The notes: generated by a model from the sequence alone, not told the origin. Numbered from the stretch's first letter, positions 1-7,948 are shown. The stretch is DNA of 19,219 bases from Nanobdellota archaeon (GCA_021818665.1 JAKATQ010000016.1:1-19219), one strand, 5' to 3'. Translations and numbers: made by a program.

Positions 1-468
1 GAATTCGAAACCTTTGAGAACGGTCGGTTCAGATCCAGTGGCGATTATGGCTTTGTTGAACTCTATATTTGTTCCATTTGTCAACTGTATAGAATTCGAT
101 GAGATGAATGTGGCCGTCCCTTTTATGACCTCTACCTGATTGGATTTGCACAGGAACGCGACTCCGTTCTCCAGTTTCTTAGAAACTCCCATCCGCCACT
201 CTAGCATTTTCTTCGCATCGATGCTTGCTCCGCTTAAATTTATACCGAATTTTGCGGCATTCTTAGCTTCGTATAAGATATCAGCTATGTGGAGAAGCGT
301 TTTAGAGGGTATACATGCATAGTTTAGACAGTGTCCTCCGAGCTTCTCTTTCTCGACAAGGACCACGCTTAGGCCTAGTTGAGCAGCTCTTATGGCCGCG
401 ACATATCCGCCCACGCCACCGCCCACGACGGCGAGGTCGGCCTGCTCCGGCAAAGACCCGACTACCAT
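1..468 (-). CDS. lpdA: Dihydrolipoamide dehydrogenase (E3), N-terminal part, cut by left edge
   Basis: This flavoprotein disulfide reductase reoxidises the dihydrolipoyl arm of E2 and passes electrons to NAD+. Only the first 156 codons are in the window; the 3' end lies beyond position 1. The translation begins MVVGSLPEQADLAVVGGG and contains the FAD-binding dinucleotide motif GGGVGGYVAA (about residues 16-25). Next comes the redox-active disulfide CLNYAC in GGHCLNYACIPSKTLL, the family's CxxxxC pattern. A second Gly-containing ATG strand (IIATGSEP) follows near the cut end. I chose the ATG at 468 because it places the FAD motif close to the N terminus, as usual. It starts 16 bp after the E2 stop, so it is the last gene of the E1alpha-E1beta-E2-E3 operon. 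The identification is firm; the redox site is intact. Confidence 0.95.
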   Translation of the reverse strand, partial: MVVGSLPEQADLAVVGGGVGGYVAAIRAAQLGLSVVLVEKEKLGGHCLNYACIPSKTLLHIADILYEAKNAAKFGINLSGASIDAKKMLEWRMGVSKKLENGVAFLCKSNQVEVIKGTATFISSNSIQLTNGTNIEFNKAIIATGSEPTVLKGFEF

Positions 469-484
469 CCTATCGCACCTATCT

Positions 485-1726
485 TCATAATTCCACTCTT
501 AGAAACTCCGGATCTTGTAGTCTCTTAATTATAGAACCTAAAAATCTGGCAGCGTCTGCACCATCTACGACTCTGTGGTCAAATGACAGGGACATCGGAA
601 GCGTCTTGCCTATCTTGATTTGGCCGTCTTTCACTACTGCAGTGTCCTTTATGGTGTGGGTCCCGAGTATCGCCACTTCAGGCGGGTTTATCATCGGCAC
701 AGAAAGGTACCCACCTAGGCTGCCGACATTGGTTATAGTGAAGGTGCTGCCCTGCAAATCTTCCAGAGCTATGTTCCCGTCAGCTATCTTTTTGCGCAGT
801 TTTTGGAGTTCTATGGCTAATCCCACGACGTCTTTCTTATCCGCATCTTTTATTACCACGACGCGTAGTCCGTCAGGCGAATCTACCGCTATGCCTATAT
901 TATAGTATTTTTTCAGCACGATCTCTCCCGTCTGACCGTCATAACTCGAATTGAAACGCGGGTGCTCTTTTAACGCCTCGACGACCGCTTTTATTATGAA
1001 CGGAATGAAGGTGAGTTTTGCGCCAGATTTCCATTCTACTTCTTTCCTGAGCGTGGAAACCGCATCGAAAAGCGAGTCGGCGTCTGCTATATCTATATGC
1101 ACGGCGCGTGGTATCCTAGCAGATTCTTCCATGTTTCTTGCTATCGCTTTCCTTAGCTGCGTAAGGGGGATTCTATCCACCTGACCAGAAACATGGCCAC
1201 CTGCCGTGTCTGCACGTTGGGCTACTGGAACCTGTGCACTCCCAATCGTGTTCCTTACATCATTTTCCAAAATCCTGCCACTAGGTCCGCTGCCTGCTAC
1301 CGAAGTTATGTCGACTTTAAGGTCTCTAGCTAGCTTCCTAACAGACGGCGTTGCTAGCACCTCTCCCCGGAGTATCGTGACTGCCTGCGCCGGTAGTAGG
1401 GGAGATTGAGCTTGGCGTTCTTCTACGGCTTTCGATGTCTTCTGCTGAGAAAGTTTAATCGCCGGACCAGCGCCGGTTAAGGAACTTAGTTCGTCTGCCG
1501 TTCCTATATAGGCTATTATGTCGCCTATGTGCACATCTGTGTTCTCCTGTGCGTTTATCTTGACTATCCCGCTGGCGGGCGCGGGGACGTCCACTATGGC
1601 TTTGTCTGTCTCGATCTTGACTATGGCTTGGTCCTCCTTTACGATTGCGCCATCGGCGATCAGCCATTTCCTTACGTGGCCCTCTGTTATCCCTTCCCCT
1701 ACATCGACAAATTTCAGTTCTTTCAT
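485..1726 (-). CDS. Dihydrolipoamide acyltransferase (E2) of 2-oxoacid dehydrogenase complex
   Basis: E2 forms the core of the complex and transfers the acyl group from lipoyl-lysine to CoA. Domains in order, numbered from the ATG at 1726: one lipoyl domain (residues 1-78) with the lipoyl lysine in ETDKAIVDVP (Lys42); a Gln/Ala-rich linker; the peripheral-subunit-binding domain (about 125-161, TPSVRKLARDL to GRILENDV); a second linker; and the catalytic domain ending in DHRVVDG with His384 and Asp388, the HxxxDG active site. At 413 residues it is a normal single-lipoyl E2. A TTG codon at 1732 overlaps the E1beta stop and would add two residues (Met-Ser); the ATG at 1726 is preferred because the lipoyl fold starts right after it. 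The acyl specificity (pyruvate or branched-chain) cannot be read from the sequence by eye. Confidence 0.96.
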   Translation of the reverse strand: MKELKFVDVGEGITEGHVRKWLIADGAIVKEDQAIVKIETDKAIVDVPAPASGIVKINAQENTDVHIGDIIAYIGTADELSSLTGAGPAIKLSQQKTSKAVEERQAQSPLLPAQAVTILRGEVLATPSVRKLARDLKVDITSVAGSGPSGRILENDVRNTIGSAQVPVAQRADTAGGHVSGQVDRIPLTQLRKAIARNMEESARIPRAVHIDIADADSLFDAVSTLRKEVEWKSGAKLTFIPFIIKAVVEALKEHPRFNSSYDGQTGEIVLKKYYNIGIAVDSPDGLRVVVIKDADKKDVVGLAIELQKLRKKIADGNIALEDLQGSTFTITNVGSLGGYLSVPMINPPEVAILGTHTIKDTAVVKDGQIKIGKTLPMSLSFDHRVVDGADAARFLGSIIKRLQDPEFLRVEL

Positions 1727-1728
1727 AC

Positions 1729-2694
1729 TCAAGAAGACATCGCTTCGTCTATGGCTTGCGATATTTTTATGGCGTTTGGCAGGTAAAACTGTTCGTAGCT
1801 GGGAAACGGGTATGGTATACTCGGTGAAGCCACCCTGATTATCGGCGCGTTAAGCTTGAACATGGCTTTTTCGGCTACCCTGGCTGCTATTTCTGCGCCA
1901 ACGCCGAAAGAAACCGGTGCTTCGTGTACTATGACCACGCGTCCTGTCTTTTCAGCGCTGTCTAATATAGATTTTTCGTCCAGAGGATTTATCGTGCGCA
2001 AATCTATTATCTCCGCATCGATTCCTTTCTTCTCGACTACGGACGTGACTATCGGCACCATCGTGCCATAAGTTATTATTGTTAGATTGTTGCCATGCCT
2101 TAAGGTATTTGCTTTTCCTATAGGAACTTCATAAGCGCCGTCCGGGACTTCCTGTCTGAAAAGTCTGTAAAGTTTGGTAGGCTCCAGGAAAAGCACCGGA
2201 TCCTCCATGTGCATCGCTTTTATCATTAATCCCTTGGCGTCATAAGGATTGGACGGCTCCACTATAAGAAGGCCTCCGCTGTGAGCATAGTACACTTCTG
2301 GGCTTTCCGCGTGGTGTTCGAGTGTCTTAACGCCCCCGCTCACGGGCGTCCTGACGACCATCGGCACCGTCCAAGTGGACCTTGACCTGCTCCTATATCT
2401 GGCCGCGTGGCTTACTAGCTGGTCAAATGCGAGGTACATGAAACCGGCGAACTGTATCTCGGCTATTGGATGAAGACCACCAAGTGCCATGCCTATCGCC
2501 GTACCTATTATGCCGGCTTCTGACAGTGGCGTATCTATGACTCTGTCTGAACCGTACTTGGCGAGAAGGCCGTCTGTCACTCTGAACACTCCACCGTCTT
2601 TTCCTACGTCTTCACCGAGTATAATTGCGTTTTTGTCTTCGCGCATCACTGTGTCCAGCGCATTGTTTATCGCGGTGTTCATGTTCAGCATCAT
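1729..2694 (-). CDS. 2-oxoacid dehydrogenase E1 beta subunit
   Basis: This is the beta half of the thiamine-diphosphate E1 (2-oxoacid decarboxylase), which pairs with E1alpha as an alpha2beta2 tetramer. The start is the ATG at 2694. It overlaps the E1alpha stop as ATGA and gives a 321-residue protein, the usual length (about 325). An open frame extends upstream to 2946, but that part lies inside E1alpha and is not homologous. Recognisable family segments are the N-terminal ILGEDVG, TPLSEAGI, the HHAESPE loop (normally HSQSxE), EPTKLYR and the C-terminal IDLRTINPLD with VHEAP. Expression is probably translationally coupled to E1alpha, given the 4-nt overlap. The HAES in place of HSQS is a mild variation in a loop near the active site. 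Confidence 0.96.
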   Translation of the reverse strand: MMLNMNTAINNALDTVMREDKNAIILGEDVGKDGGVFRVTDGLLAKYGSDRVIDTPLSEAGIIGTAIGMALGGLHPIAEIQFAGFMYLAFDQLVSHAARYRSRSRSTWTVPMVVRTPVSGGVKTLEHHAESPEVYYAHSGGLLIVEPSNPYDAKGLMIKAMHMEDPVLFLEPTKLYRLFRQEVPDGAYEVPIGKANTLRHGNNLTIITYGTMVPIVTSVVEKKGIDAEIIDLRTINPLDEKSILDSAEKTGRVVIVHEAPVSFGVGAEIAARVAEKAMFKLNAPIIRVASPSIPYPFPSYEQFYLPNAIKISQAIDEAMSS

Positions 2695-3773
2695 GTCTGA
2701 CCACCCTGCTGCCAAAAATTCGCACCTAACGCTGCGTCTTCTTCCTCCTTCAATATTTGAGGCATGAAACTGTAAAGATGTTCGAATATGCTCTTTGGGT
2801 CTGGTCGAAACTTTTCTGCTTTGTCTACGCTGTCGTTTATCAATTTGGACTGCTGGTCGTCCATCTCTGCCTGCTTTGAATCGTTCCACAGCTTCCTTCT
2901 CTCCAAATATGCTCTGACCCTTTTTATGGGATCCTTCTTCGACCACTCCTCCACTTCTGCGTCCTGTCTATATTTTGTAGGGTCGTCAGACGTCGTGTGA
3001 AAACTCATCCTGTAGGTTACGCATTCTATCAAGGTAGGTGCACTCTTAAGATTGACGAGCGCGTCTCTCGTAGCTTTATAGACCGCTAGCGGATCGTTGC
3101 CGTCCACCTGCACGCCGGCGATGCCGGCGGCCATGGCTTTCTGCGCCAAAGTAGTTGCGGCGCTCTGTCTGTTACGCGGGGTGGATATGGCCCATTGGTT
3201 GTTCTCTATCACGAACACTACCGGCAGCTTCATCACACCCGCGAAGTTCAGGGCTTCATAAAAGTTTCCTTCGGATGTGCCGCCATCTCCTACGTACGTA
3301 AGGACATTAGCACCGGTATTTTTGTATTTCTGCGCGAAAGCGAGGCCTACGGCGTGTAGCAACTGTGTCGCCACTGGCACTATATATGGAGTGGCGTTTA
3401 TCTTTTTGACGGCCGTCATCCCATCTTCATAGCCTTTCCAGTAAAGGAAATAATCGTATAGGGATAGGCCGCGGACAAAATACGAGCCGTGTTGTCTGAA
3501 ATTTGGTACTAGAATATCCTTCGGACTTAGGGCCATCGCACTGCCTACCTGCGTCGCCTCTTCCCCTGCTGATGGGCCGTACGTCACCGCCCTGCCTTGT
3601 CTCTGCAGGCTTATTGCTTTCGTATCGGCGGCTCTCGTAAGCGACATCCACCTGTACATTTCGGATATTTTCCCATCGTCGAGATATGGCGGCATCTGTT
3701 CGGAGTCTATCTCGCCGTTTTCGTCCATTATCTGTAGATAATCTATATGACCATCATAGACTTTCTTTATCAT
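2691..3773 (-). CDS. 2-oxoacid dehydrogenase E1 alpha subunit (branched-chain-like)
   Basis: E1alpha binds thiamine diphosphate and decarboxylates the 2-oxoacid before reductive acylation of E2. The 360-residue product has the thiamine-diphosphate motif from GDGGTSEG (162-169) to the closing NN at 191-192, the standard GDG-x25-30-NN spacing. The phosphorylation-loop region reads SFHTTSDDPTKYR, close to the H-S/T-TSDD...YR form of branched-chain enzymes and unlike the HSMSDP form of animal pyruvate dehydrogenase. A branched-chain role is therefore favoured but not proved. Family knowledge: a comparable four-gene set in Thermoplasma encodes an active branched-chain complex. The ATG at 3773 has a Shine-Dalgarno-like GGTGA at 3778-3782, four bases upstream. 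First gene of the minus-strand operon. Confidence 0.95.
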   Translation of the reverse strand: MIKKVYDGHIDYLQIMDENGEIDSEQMPPYLDDGKISEMYRWMSLTRAADTKAISLQRQGRAVTYGPSAGEEATQVGSAMALSPKDILVPNFRQHGSYFVRGLSLYDYFLYWKGYEDGMTAVKKINATPYIVPVATQLLHAVGLAFAQKYKNTGANVLTYVGDGGTSEGNFYEALNFAGVMKLPVVFVIENNQWAISTPRNRQSAATTLAQKAMAAGIAGVQVDGNDPLAVYKATRDALVNLKSAPTLIECVTYRMSFHTTSDDPTKYRQDAEVEEWSKKDPIKRVRAYLERRKLWNDSKQAEMDDQQSKLINDSVDKAEKFRPDPKSIFEHLYSFMPQILKEEEDAALGANFWQQGGQT

Positions 3774-3777
3774 AAGG

Positions 3778-3782
3778 TCACC
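3778..3782 (-). promoter_or_regulatory. Shine-Dalgarno site of E1alpha
   Basis: On the minus strand GGTGA, followed by CCTT, precedes the ATG at 3773. It matches the archaeal anti-SD core and implies a leadered transcript, unlike most plus-strand genes here, which look leaderless. Confidence 0.55.
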
Positions 3783-3840
3783 GGACGCTACGCGTTTAGA
3801 ATCACGCGCAAAAACTATAGGATTAGTTGTAATTCTGCAG

Positions 3841-3847
3841 TTAAATA
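3841..3847 (-). promoter_or_regulatory. TATA box for the 2-oxoacid dehydrogenase operon
   Basis: TATTTAA on the minus strand. A transcription start about 25-29 nt downstream would fall near 3818-3822, giving a leader of roughly 45 nt that contains the GGTGA ribosome site. Predicted by eye only. Confidence 0.5.
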
Positions 3848-3850
3848 CAT

Positions 3851-3867
3851 TGAGCTAAAGAGGCTCA
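3851..3867. promoter_or_regulatory. Inverted repeat between divergent promoters, possible operator
   Basis: TGAGC, a 7-nt spacer and GCTCA form a short palindrome. It lies between the minus-strand TATA at 3841-3847 and the plus-strand TATA at 3889-3896, immediately upstream of the minus-strand box. Its position would suit a regulator controlling both transcription units. Arms of 5 bp can arise by chance, so this is weak. Confidence 0.3.
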
Positions 3868-3888
3868 GACTAACACTAAAACCAGCAT

Positions 3889-3896
3889 TTTATTAA
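3889..3896 (+). promoter_or_regulatory. TATA box for acyl-CoA synthetase, leaderless
   Basis: TTTATTAA begins 30 nt before the ATG at 3919, so the expected transcription start coincides with the start codon. No Shine-Dalgarno motif is seen between box and ATG. Confidence 0.6.
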
Positions 3897-3918
3897 TAAA
3901 GCGGCGCGTAGATAGATT

Positions 3919-5994
3919 ATGTACAAAAACAGGCTCGAGCGGTTCATGCGGGCCAGAGGCTTTAGAGTCGGTAGAGACCCTCTTCTTTATTCAAAGTTCC
4001 ATGACTGGACAGTTGATAACCAGCGTGAGTTCTATGCGATCGCACTGGAGGATCTAGCGTTCCCATGGCTAAAAAGGCCATCAGAGATTCTCAGATACGA
4101 CCCTTCTGAACCCATATGGAAAGCACAATGGTTTCCTGGCGGAGAGGCAAACGTATACGATGCTTGCGTGGAGAACCAAGTGCGACTAGGCAGAGGCTCT
4201 TACACAGCGCTTATATGGCGCAGGGAAGATGGTGCGGGCGTGGAGCTCACATTCGATGAGGTAAAGAGAAACGTGGATATAATCGCAGCCCAATTGAAAG
4301 CTTCCGGCGTACGGCGCGGCGATGGAGTCGCTATAAGCATGCCTTCATCGCATTTTGCATATCTTCTGTTTTATGCCGTGCAAAAGATAGGTGCGATTTT
4401 CATACCAATAGCGACAGAGATAATGGACATAGCGCTCATAAAAAGACTCAGCATGACAAAACCGAAGCTGATATTCACAGTCAACGGTTTCTTTTATAAC
4501 AAAAAGAGACTAGATGGCGTCTCTAACATCCTTTATGCCGCCGCAAAACTCAAAGAAACTGAAAATTATGTATCGGAAGTTATCGTTATAGACTACACAG
4601 GAGATTCTACAGAGACAAACTATCCGGGAAAAAAGTTCGTGTATTACAATTCATGGATAGAAAGGCCACTGAACGGCCCTGCGCAGACAGAGCATCTTTC
4701 CAGCGACGATGTAACGATGATTCTCTTTACATCTGGCACTACTGGTACGCCTAAGGGCACCTTGCACACCTTCCGTGCCCTCATAGAGGACATGATAGAA
4801 AACGCCTATGCGTCTGATGTCAACGTGGGCGACCGTTTTCTGTGGTACACCAGTCCCGGCTGGATGATGTTCCCTTGGTTAGTCATGGGAGTAAATGGTC
4901 TTGGCGGCACCGTCGTCCTTTATGATGGTTCGCCGACTGTAAATGGAAACGAGACTCTGCTCGAACTTGCGGAGTCTGTACGGCTTACCCATATGGGTCT
5001 TTCCCCGCCGTTGATATCTGGTGTACTGGATGCGCTAAAGACAACGCGCGACTGGAAAAAACGTCTTAAGTATCTTAGAGAAATAAGATATACTTCCTCG
5101 CCACTTGCTCAAACCGTGGCAAAAAGAATGGCAAAACTCGGCTACCCCCCAGCCGGCGTCTGCGGGGGCACCGATGGCTGCTTCGCTTACTGCAGTGGAA
5201 ATCCCCTGACAAAGAGATACGGGGCTACGATGATGCCCAGCCTAGGAATCGATGTAAACGTCGAGATACGAAACGATTCGGTCTGGAGAAAAGCAAAGGC
5301 CGGAGAGATCGGCCAAATAGTCATAAAACGACCGTTTCCTTCCATGACGAACGGTCTTCTGAATGACGATGAACGAAAAAGCCATTTCAGAGCCGCGTAC
5401 TTCGGCTATGAAGATACTTCGAACAGGCCGGAAAGCTCGGAAATAAAATATTGGATCCACGGGGACCTGGCGTCGTTTGATAAAAAAGGCCGGTTCACGG
5501 TCCACGGCAGGGCAGACGACCTACTCATAGTGCATGGGAACAAGATAAGCCCGGCCGACGTACAAGACGTTATCCTTAGACTGAATAACGAGATTGCGGA
5601 CGTAGCACCCATATCTATGTCAATAAAGAACGACGATGGAGGCGAGTTACTTGTTTTTGCTGTGCTGAAGCCGATTTCCGGTTCTAAAAACCGGGTTAAA
5701 AATGAAGTCTTAGAGGATCGCATAAAAGCGTGCGTGAAAGAACACGTTAACAGACTTGCAAAACCTTATGCCGTTTTCTTCGTGAAAGAGATCCCATACA
5801 CAATAAACAACAAACCGGCCTTAAGGCTAGTAAGGGACGCGTTCGGCGGCAGTACTGTAGGAGATACATCTACAATAAAAAATAAGGAAAGCGTCGCAGA
5901 ATTCACGGAGCTTGGTAGACGGTTCCGCATGACACTCGCTGGGACGAAGCACCTGCGCGGGCATAAATTTATTAACCTACGGCGTGCTAAGTAG
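3919..5994 (+). CDS. AMP-forming acyl-CoA synthetase, acetoacetyl-CoA synthetase type
   Basis: It activates a short carboxylic acid with ATP and CoA via an acyl-adenylate. At 691 residues it has an acetyl-CoA-synthetase N-terminal domain (about 30-100, with WFPGGEANVYDA). The ATP P-loop LFTSGTTGTPKGTLHTF sits near 267-283, and the hinge motif GRADDLLIVHGNKISPAD from about 529. The catalytic lysine of PYTINNK is Lys632. The TSPGWMMFPW segment and the central GGTDGCFAYCSGNP resemble acetoacetyl-CoA synthetase (SGGTD). The DxWWQTE wall of acetyl-CoA synthetase, whose tryptophan limits the pocket to acetate, is absent. Acetoacetate or another C3-C5 acid is therefore likelier than acetate. About 45 extra residues follow the conserved C terminus. 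It is followed by a thiolase-type gene. Exact substrate unknown. Confidence 0.85.
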   Translation: MYKNRLERFMRARGFRVGRDPLLYSKFHDWTVDNQREFYAIALEDLAFPWLKRPSEILRYDPSEPIWKAQWFPGGEANVYDACVENQVRLGRGSYTALIWRREDGAGVELTFDEVKRNVDIIAAQLKASGVRRGDGVAISMPSSHFAYLLFYAVQKIGAIFIPIATEIMDIALIKRLSMTKPKLIFTVNGFFYNKKRLDGVSNILYAAAKLKETENYVSEVIVIDYTGDSTETNYPGKKFVYYNSWIERPLNGPAQTEHLSSDDVTMILFTSGTTGTPKGTLHTFRALIEDMIENAYASDVNVGDRFLWYTSPGWMMFPWLVMGVNGLGGTVVLYDGSPTVNGNETLLELAESVRLTHMGLSPPLISGVLDALKTTRDWKKRLKYLREIRYTSSPLAQTVAKRMAKLGYPPAGVCGGTDGCFAYCSGNPLTKRYGATMMPSLGIDVNVEIRNDSVWRKAKAGEIGQIVIKRPFPSMTNGLLNDDERKSHFRAAYFGYEDTSNRPESSEIKYWIHGDLASFDKKGRFTVHGRADDLLIVHGNKISPADVQDVILRLNNEIADVAPISMSIKNDDGGELLVFAVLKPISGSKNRVKNEVLEDRIKACVKEHVNRLAKPYAVFFVKEIPYTINNKPALRLVRDAFGGSTVGDTSTIKNKESVAEFTELGRRFRMTLAGTKHLRGHKFINLRRAK
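5968..5975 (+). promoter_or_regulatory. TATA box for thiolase gene, inside the 3' end of the synthetase gene
   Basis: TTTATTAA lies within the last codons of the upstream gene and begins 35 nt before the ATG at 6003. A start about 25-30 nt downstream would leave a leader of only a few bases. It suggests separate transcription of the thiolase-DUF35 pair. Confidence 0.5.
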
Positions 5995-6002
5995 ACTGTA
6001 CT

Positions 6003-7364
6003 ATGAAAAATGACAGACGAGTTTATATCGTCTCGGGCGGAGTAACAAAGTTCGCAAAGGCCCACCCGGAGATGGATTTCAGGCTCATGGTAAAGAAAGC
6101 ATTCGATTACGCCATGGCTGATGTGCCTTCGCTCAGCAAAAAAGACATAGACCGCAGCCGTATCTCGTATTTTTCTGACCATTTTACACGCCAATTAAAA
6201 GCTGCTTCGATGGTGCAGGATTACCTCGGCCTTAATCCAAAAGATTCGCGGAGGATAGAATGGGGCGGCGCGACTGGCGGCCAGTGCATACAGGCCGGTT
6301 GGGAGACGATAGCCAGCGGCAGAAGCGACGTATGCCTTGTGGCAGGGTTCGAAACGATGTCGAGGGTCGAGACTTGGAAGGGCAACGAATTCATAGCTCT
6401 AGCATCGGACACCAATTTCGATTATCCAGTGGGCGGTTTTTATACAGGCTACTATGCGCTTATGGTGCAGAGGCACATATATGAATTCCTTAGGAAGACC
6501 CGGTTTTACAATATAAAGGACGAAAAGACGGCACAGCGTGTGGCGACAAAGGAGGCCATGCGGATAATGGCGATGGTCTCGGTAAAGAACCATACGAACG
6601 CCTTACATAATCCGTATGCACAGTATCCTGCGAAGGCCACCCTAAAAAGTTCGCTAAAAGGTGAAATGATAGCGTATCCTCTGAACAGGCCGTCAATTTG
6701 CGCCATGAGCGATGGAGCTGCAGTACTGATACTTGCTTCGGAAGATGTCGCATATAAATACACAGACAACCCGGTGCTGATAAAGGGAGTTGGATGCGGC
6801 ACCGATACGATGCGTCTTGCGGACAGGCCCCGCGAACACGTTCCACTGCTTCCGTGGGAGAACGAAAAAGACTATGAGAACTTAGATTACCCGGGCGTCC
6901 ATTCGTTTAGGGCCGGCAGGACGGCGGCTTTAGAAGCATACCAACATGCTGGCATAACCAATCCAAAAAAAGAGTTGAGTTTTATAGAGCTCCACGATGC
7001 GTACGCAAGTTCGGAGATACAGACATACGAGGACCTTGGCCTGTGCAGATACGGCGAAGGCTACGATTTTGTCGAACAGGGCCATCCATTCCTAAAGAAC
7101 ATGGATTACGGGTTCGAACTAAAGGATAAAGGTACTATCCCCGTCAACCCCTCTGGCGGCCTGATAGCGTGCGGCCATCCCGTAGGTGCGACGGGCATAA
7201 TGCAAGGCGTGTTCGCTTTCTGGCAGCTTCAAAACTCGATAAAAAAGCATTTCGGCAGCGAAAAACTCCAGATAAAGGATGCGAAGCGAGGTTTAATACA
7301 CAGTCACGCCGGAACCGGGAGTTCCGTCACCGTAAGCGTGCTGGAGGCGGCTAGACGTGGTTAA
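6003..7364 (+). CDS. Thiolase-superfamily protein (SCP2/archaeal type) lacking the nucleophilic Cys
   Basis: Thiolases split or form beta-ketoacyl-CoA through a cysteine acyl-enzyme. This 453-residue protein keeps the fold signatures: VAGFETMSRV after the nucleophile region, IELHDAYAS (His331) with YEDLGLCRYGEG, and NPSGGLIACGHPVGATG (His392). The nucleophile segment, normally (N)C-A/S-S/T-G, reads WGGATGGQC, so the cysteine position is Gly89. Cys95 lies six residues later and does not align. The C-terminal GLIHSHAGTGSS also lacks the CxGGG cysteine of bacterial thiolases. It overlaps the DUF35 gene by 8 bp, as in archaeal thiolase-HMG-CoA synthase-DUF35 systems and the bacterial Ltp2-ChsH2 aldolase pair. 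It may be a non-Claisen enzyme such as a retro-aldolase, or a thiolase with altered chemistry; function is open. Confidence 0.85.
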   Translation: MKNDRRVYIVSGGVTKFAKAHPEMDFRLMVKKAFDYAMADVPSLSKKDIDRSRISYFSDHFTRQLKAASMVQDYLGLNPKDSRRIEWGGATGGQCIQAGWETIASGRSDVCLVAGFETMSRVETWKGNEFIALASDTNFDYPVGGFYTGYYALMVQRHIYEFLRKTRFYNIKDEKTAQRVATKEAMRIMAMVSVKNHTNALHNPYAQYPAKATLKSSLKGEMIAYPLNRPSICAMSDGAAVLILASEDVAYKYTDNPVLIKGVGCGTDTMRLADRPREHVPLLPWENEKDYENLDYPGVHSFRAGRTAALEAYQHAGITNPKKELSFIELHDAYASSEIQTYEDLGLCRYGEGYDFVEQGHPFLKNMDYGFELKDKGTIPVNPSGGLIACGHPVGATGIMQGVFAFWQLQNSIKKHFGSEKLQIKDAKRGLIHSHAGTGSSVTVSVLEAARRG

Positions 7365-7905
7365 AAAGTTCAGAAAGTTTCGCGATGTGATGAAAGAGAT
7401 AAAGAGATCTGGGGCGGCGATTTTCAGTAGCAAAGACGGTGGCGAAAACTTAGTAATAGCGTATCCGTACAAGATTGATTACATACATAGTTATGCTGAA
7501 GACTCGGAATTTTTCCTCGGCCTGGCCAAAGGGAAGCTGCTCGGCAGCGCATGCAAGAAATGCAACCTAAAATATGGTACTCCTCGCGGACACTGCATGA
7601 GATGCGGTGAAGAGACTAGATGGATGGAACTGCCGCTGGAAGGTAGAGTGCACTCGTGGACGACATGCTACTTCGGAAGCGAGGAATTCCTCAAAGAAAC
7701 TCCATTTAACTTAGTCTTAGTTGAATTTCAGGGCGTGAACACACCGTTCCTCTCTAGACTCGCAAATGCGAAGACACAGGATATATATATCGGGATGAAA
7801 GTGAAGGCCCAGTTCAGAAAAAATCCGAAATACTCGGTTTCTGATGTATATTTCGTCCCGGCACCTGAACCGGGTCGACTGGCGCACGAGCAGAGACGCC
7901 GTTAG
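7357..7905 (+). CDS. DUF35 zinc-ribbon/OB-fold acyl-CoA-binding partner protein
   Basis: DUF35 proteins bind CoA or acyl-CoA and bridge or complete thiolase-type active sites. The 182-residue product has a four-cysteine zinc ribbon, CKKC (Cys66, Cys69) and CMRC (Cys80, Cys83). It is preceded by the typical GLAKGKLLG helix-turn and followed by an OB fold with VHSWTTCYFG and FNLVLVEFQG. The start is a GTG at 7357 overlapping the thiolase stop; an in-frame ATG at 7390 is the alternative and would remove the basic first 11 residues, leaving the zinc ribbon whole. The overlap argues that both proteins are made together and form a complex. Zinc ligands are complete. No catalytic activity is expected from this chain alone in the classical view, though DUF35 partners are required by some aldolases. 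Confidence 0.9.
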   Translation: MVKKFRKFRDVMKEIKRSGAAIFSSKDGGENLVIAYPYKIDYIHSYAEDSEFFLGLAKGKLLGSACKKCNLKYGTPRGHCMRCGEETRWMELPLEGRVHSWTTCYFGSEEFLKETPFNLVLVEFQGVNTPFLSRLANAKTQDIYIGMKVKAQFRKNPKYSVSDVYFVPAPEPGRLAHEQRRR

Positions 7906-7923
7906 TTTTAGAATTACGCAAGG

Positions 7924-7931
7924 TTTTTAAT
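7924..7931 (+). promoter_or_regulatory. TATA box for acyl-CoA dehydrogenase
   Basis: TTTTTAAT begins 25 nt before the ATG at 7949 and 28 nt before the adjacent ATG at 7952. It is consistent with leaderless transcription and favours one of these ATGs over the upstream TTG at 7931, which would overlap the box. Confidence 0.5.
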
Positions 7932-7948
7932 TGCCGCTGAGTTATCTA

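Noticed and set aside
1..6. GAATTC at the very start as a cloning junction
   Set aside because: The reading frame of the E3 gene continues smoothly to the edge and several other GAATTC sites occur inside the window, so it is likely chance.
2691..2946. Longer E1beta starting at 2946
   Set aside because: The extra 84 residues lie in the E1alpha gene in another frame and are basic and low in family similarity; the ATGA overlap at 2694 gives the normal length.
5766..6194. Antisense open frame of 142 codons across the synthetase-thiolase junction
   Set aside because: It mirrors two well-supported genes and shows no recognisable domain.
6285..6300. Cys95 of the thiolase as a shifted nucleophile
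   Set aside because: The ATGG that follows Gly89 aligns with ASGG/STGS of family members, so Cys95 is six residues out of place; kept only as a test in the findings.
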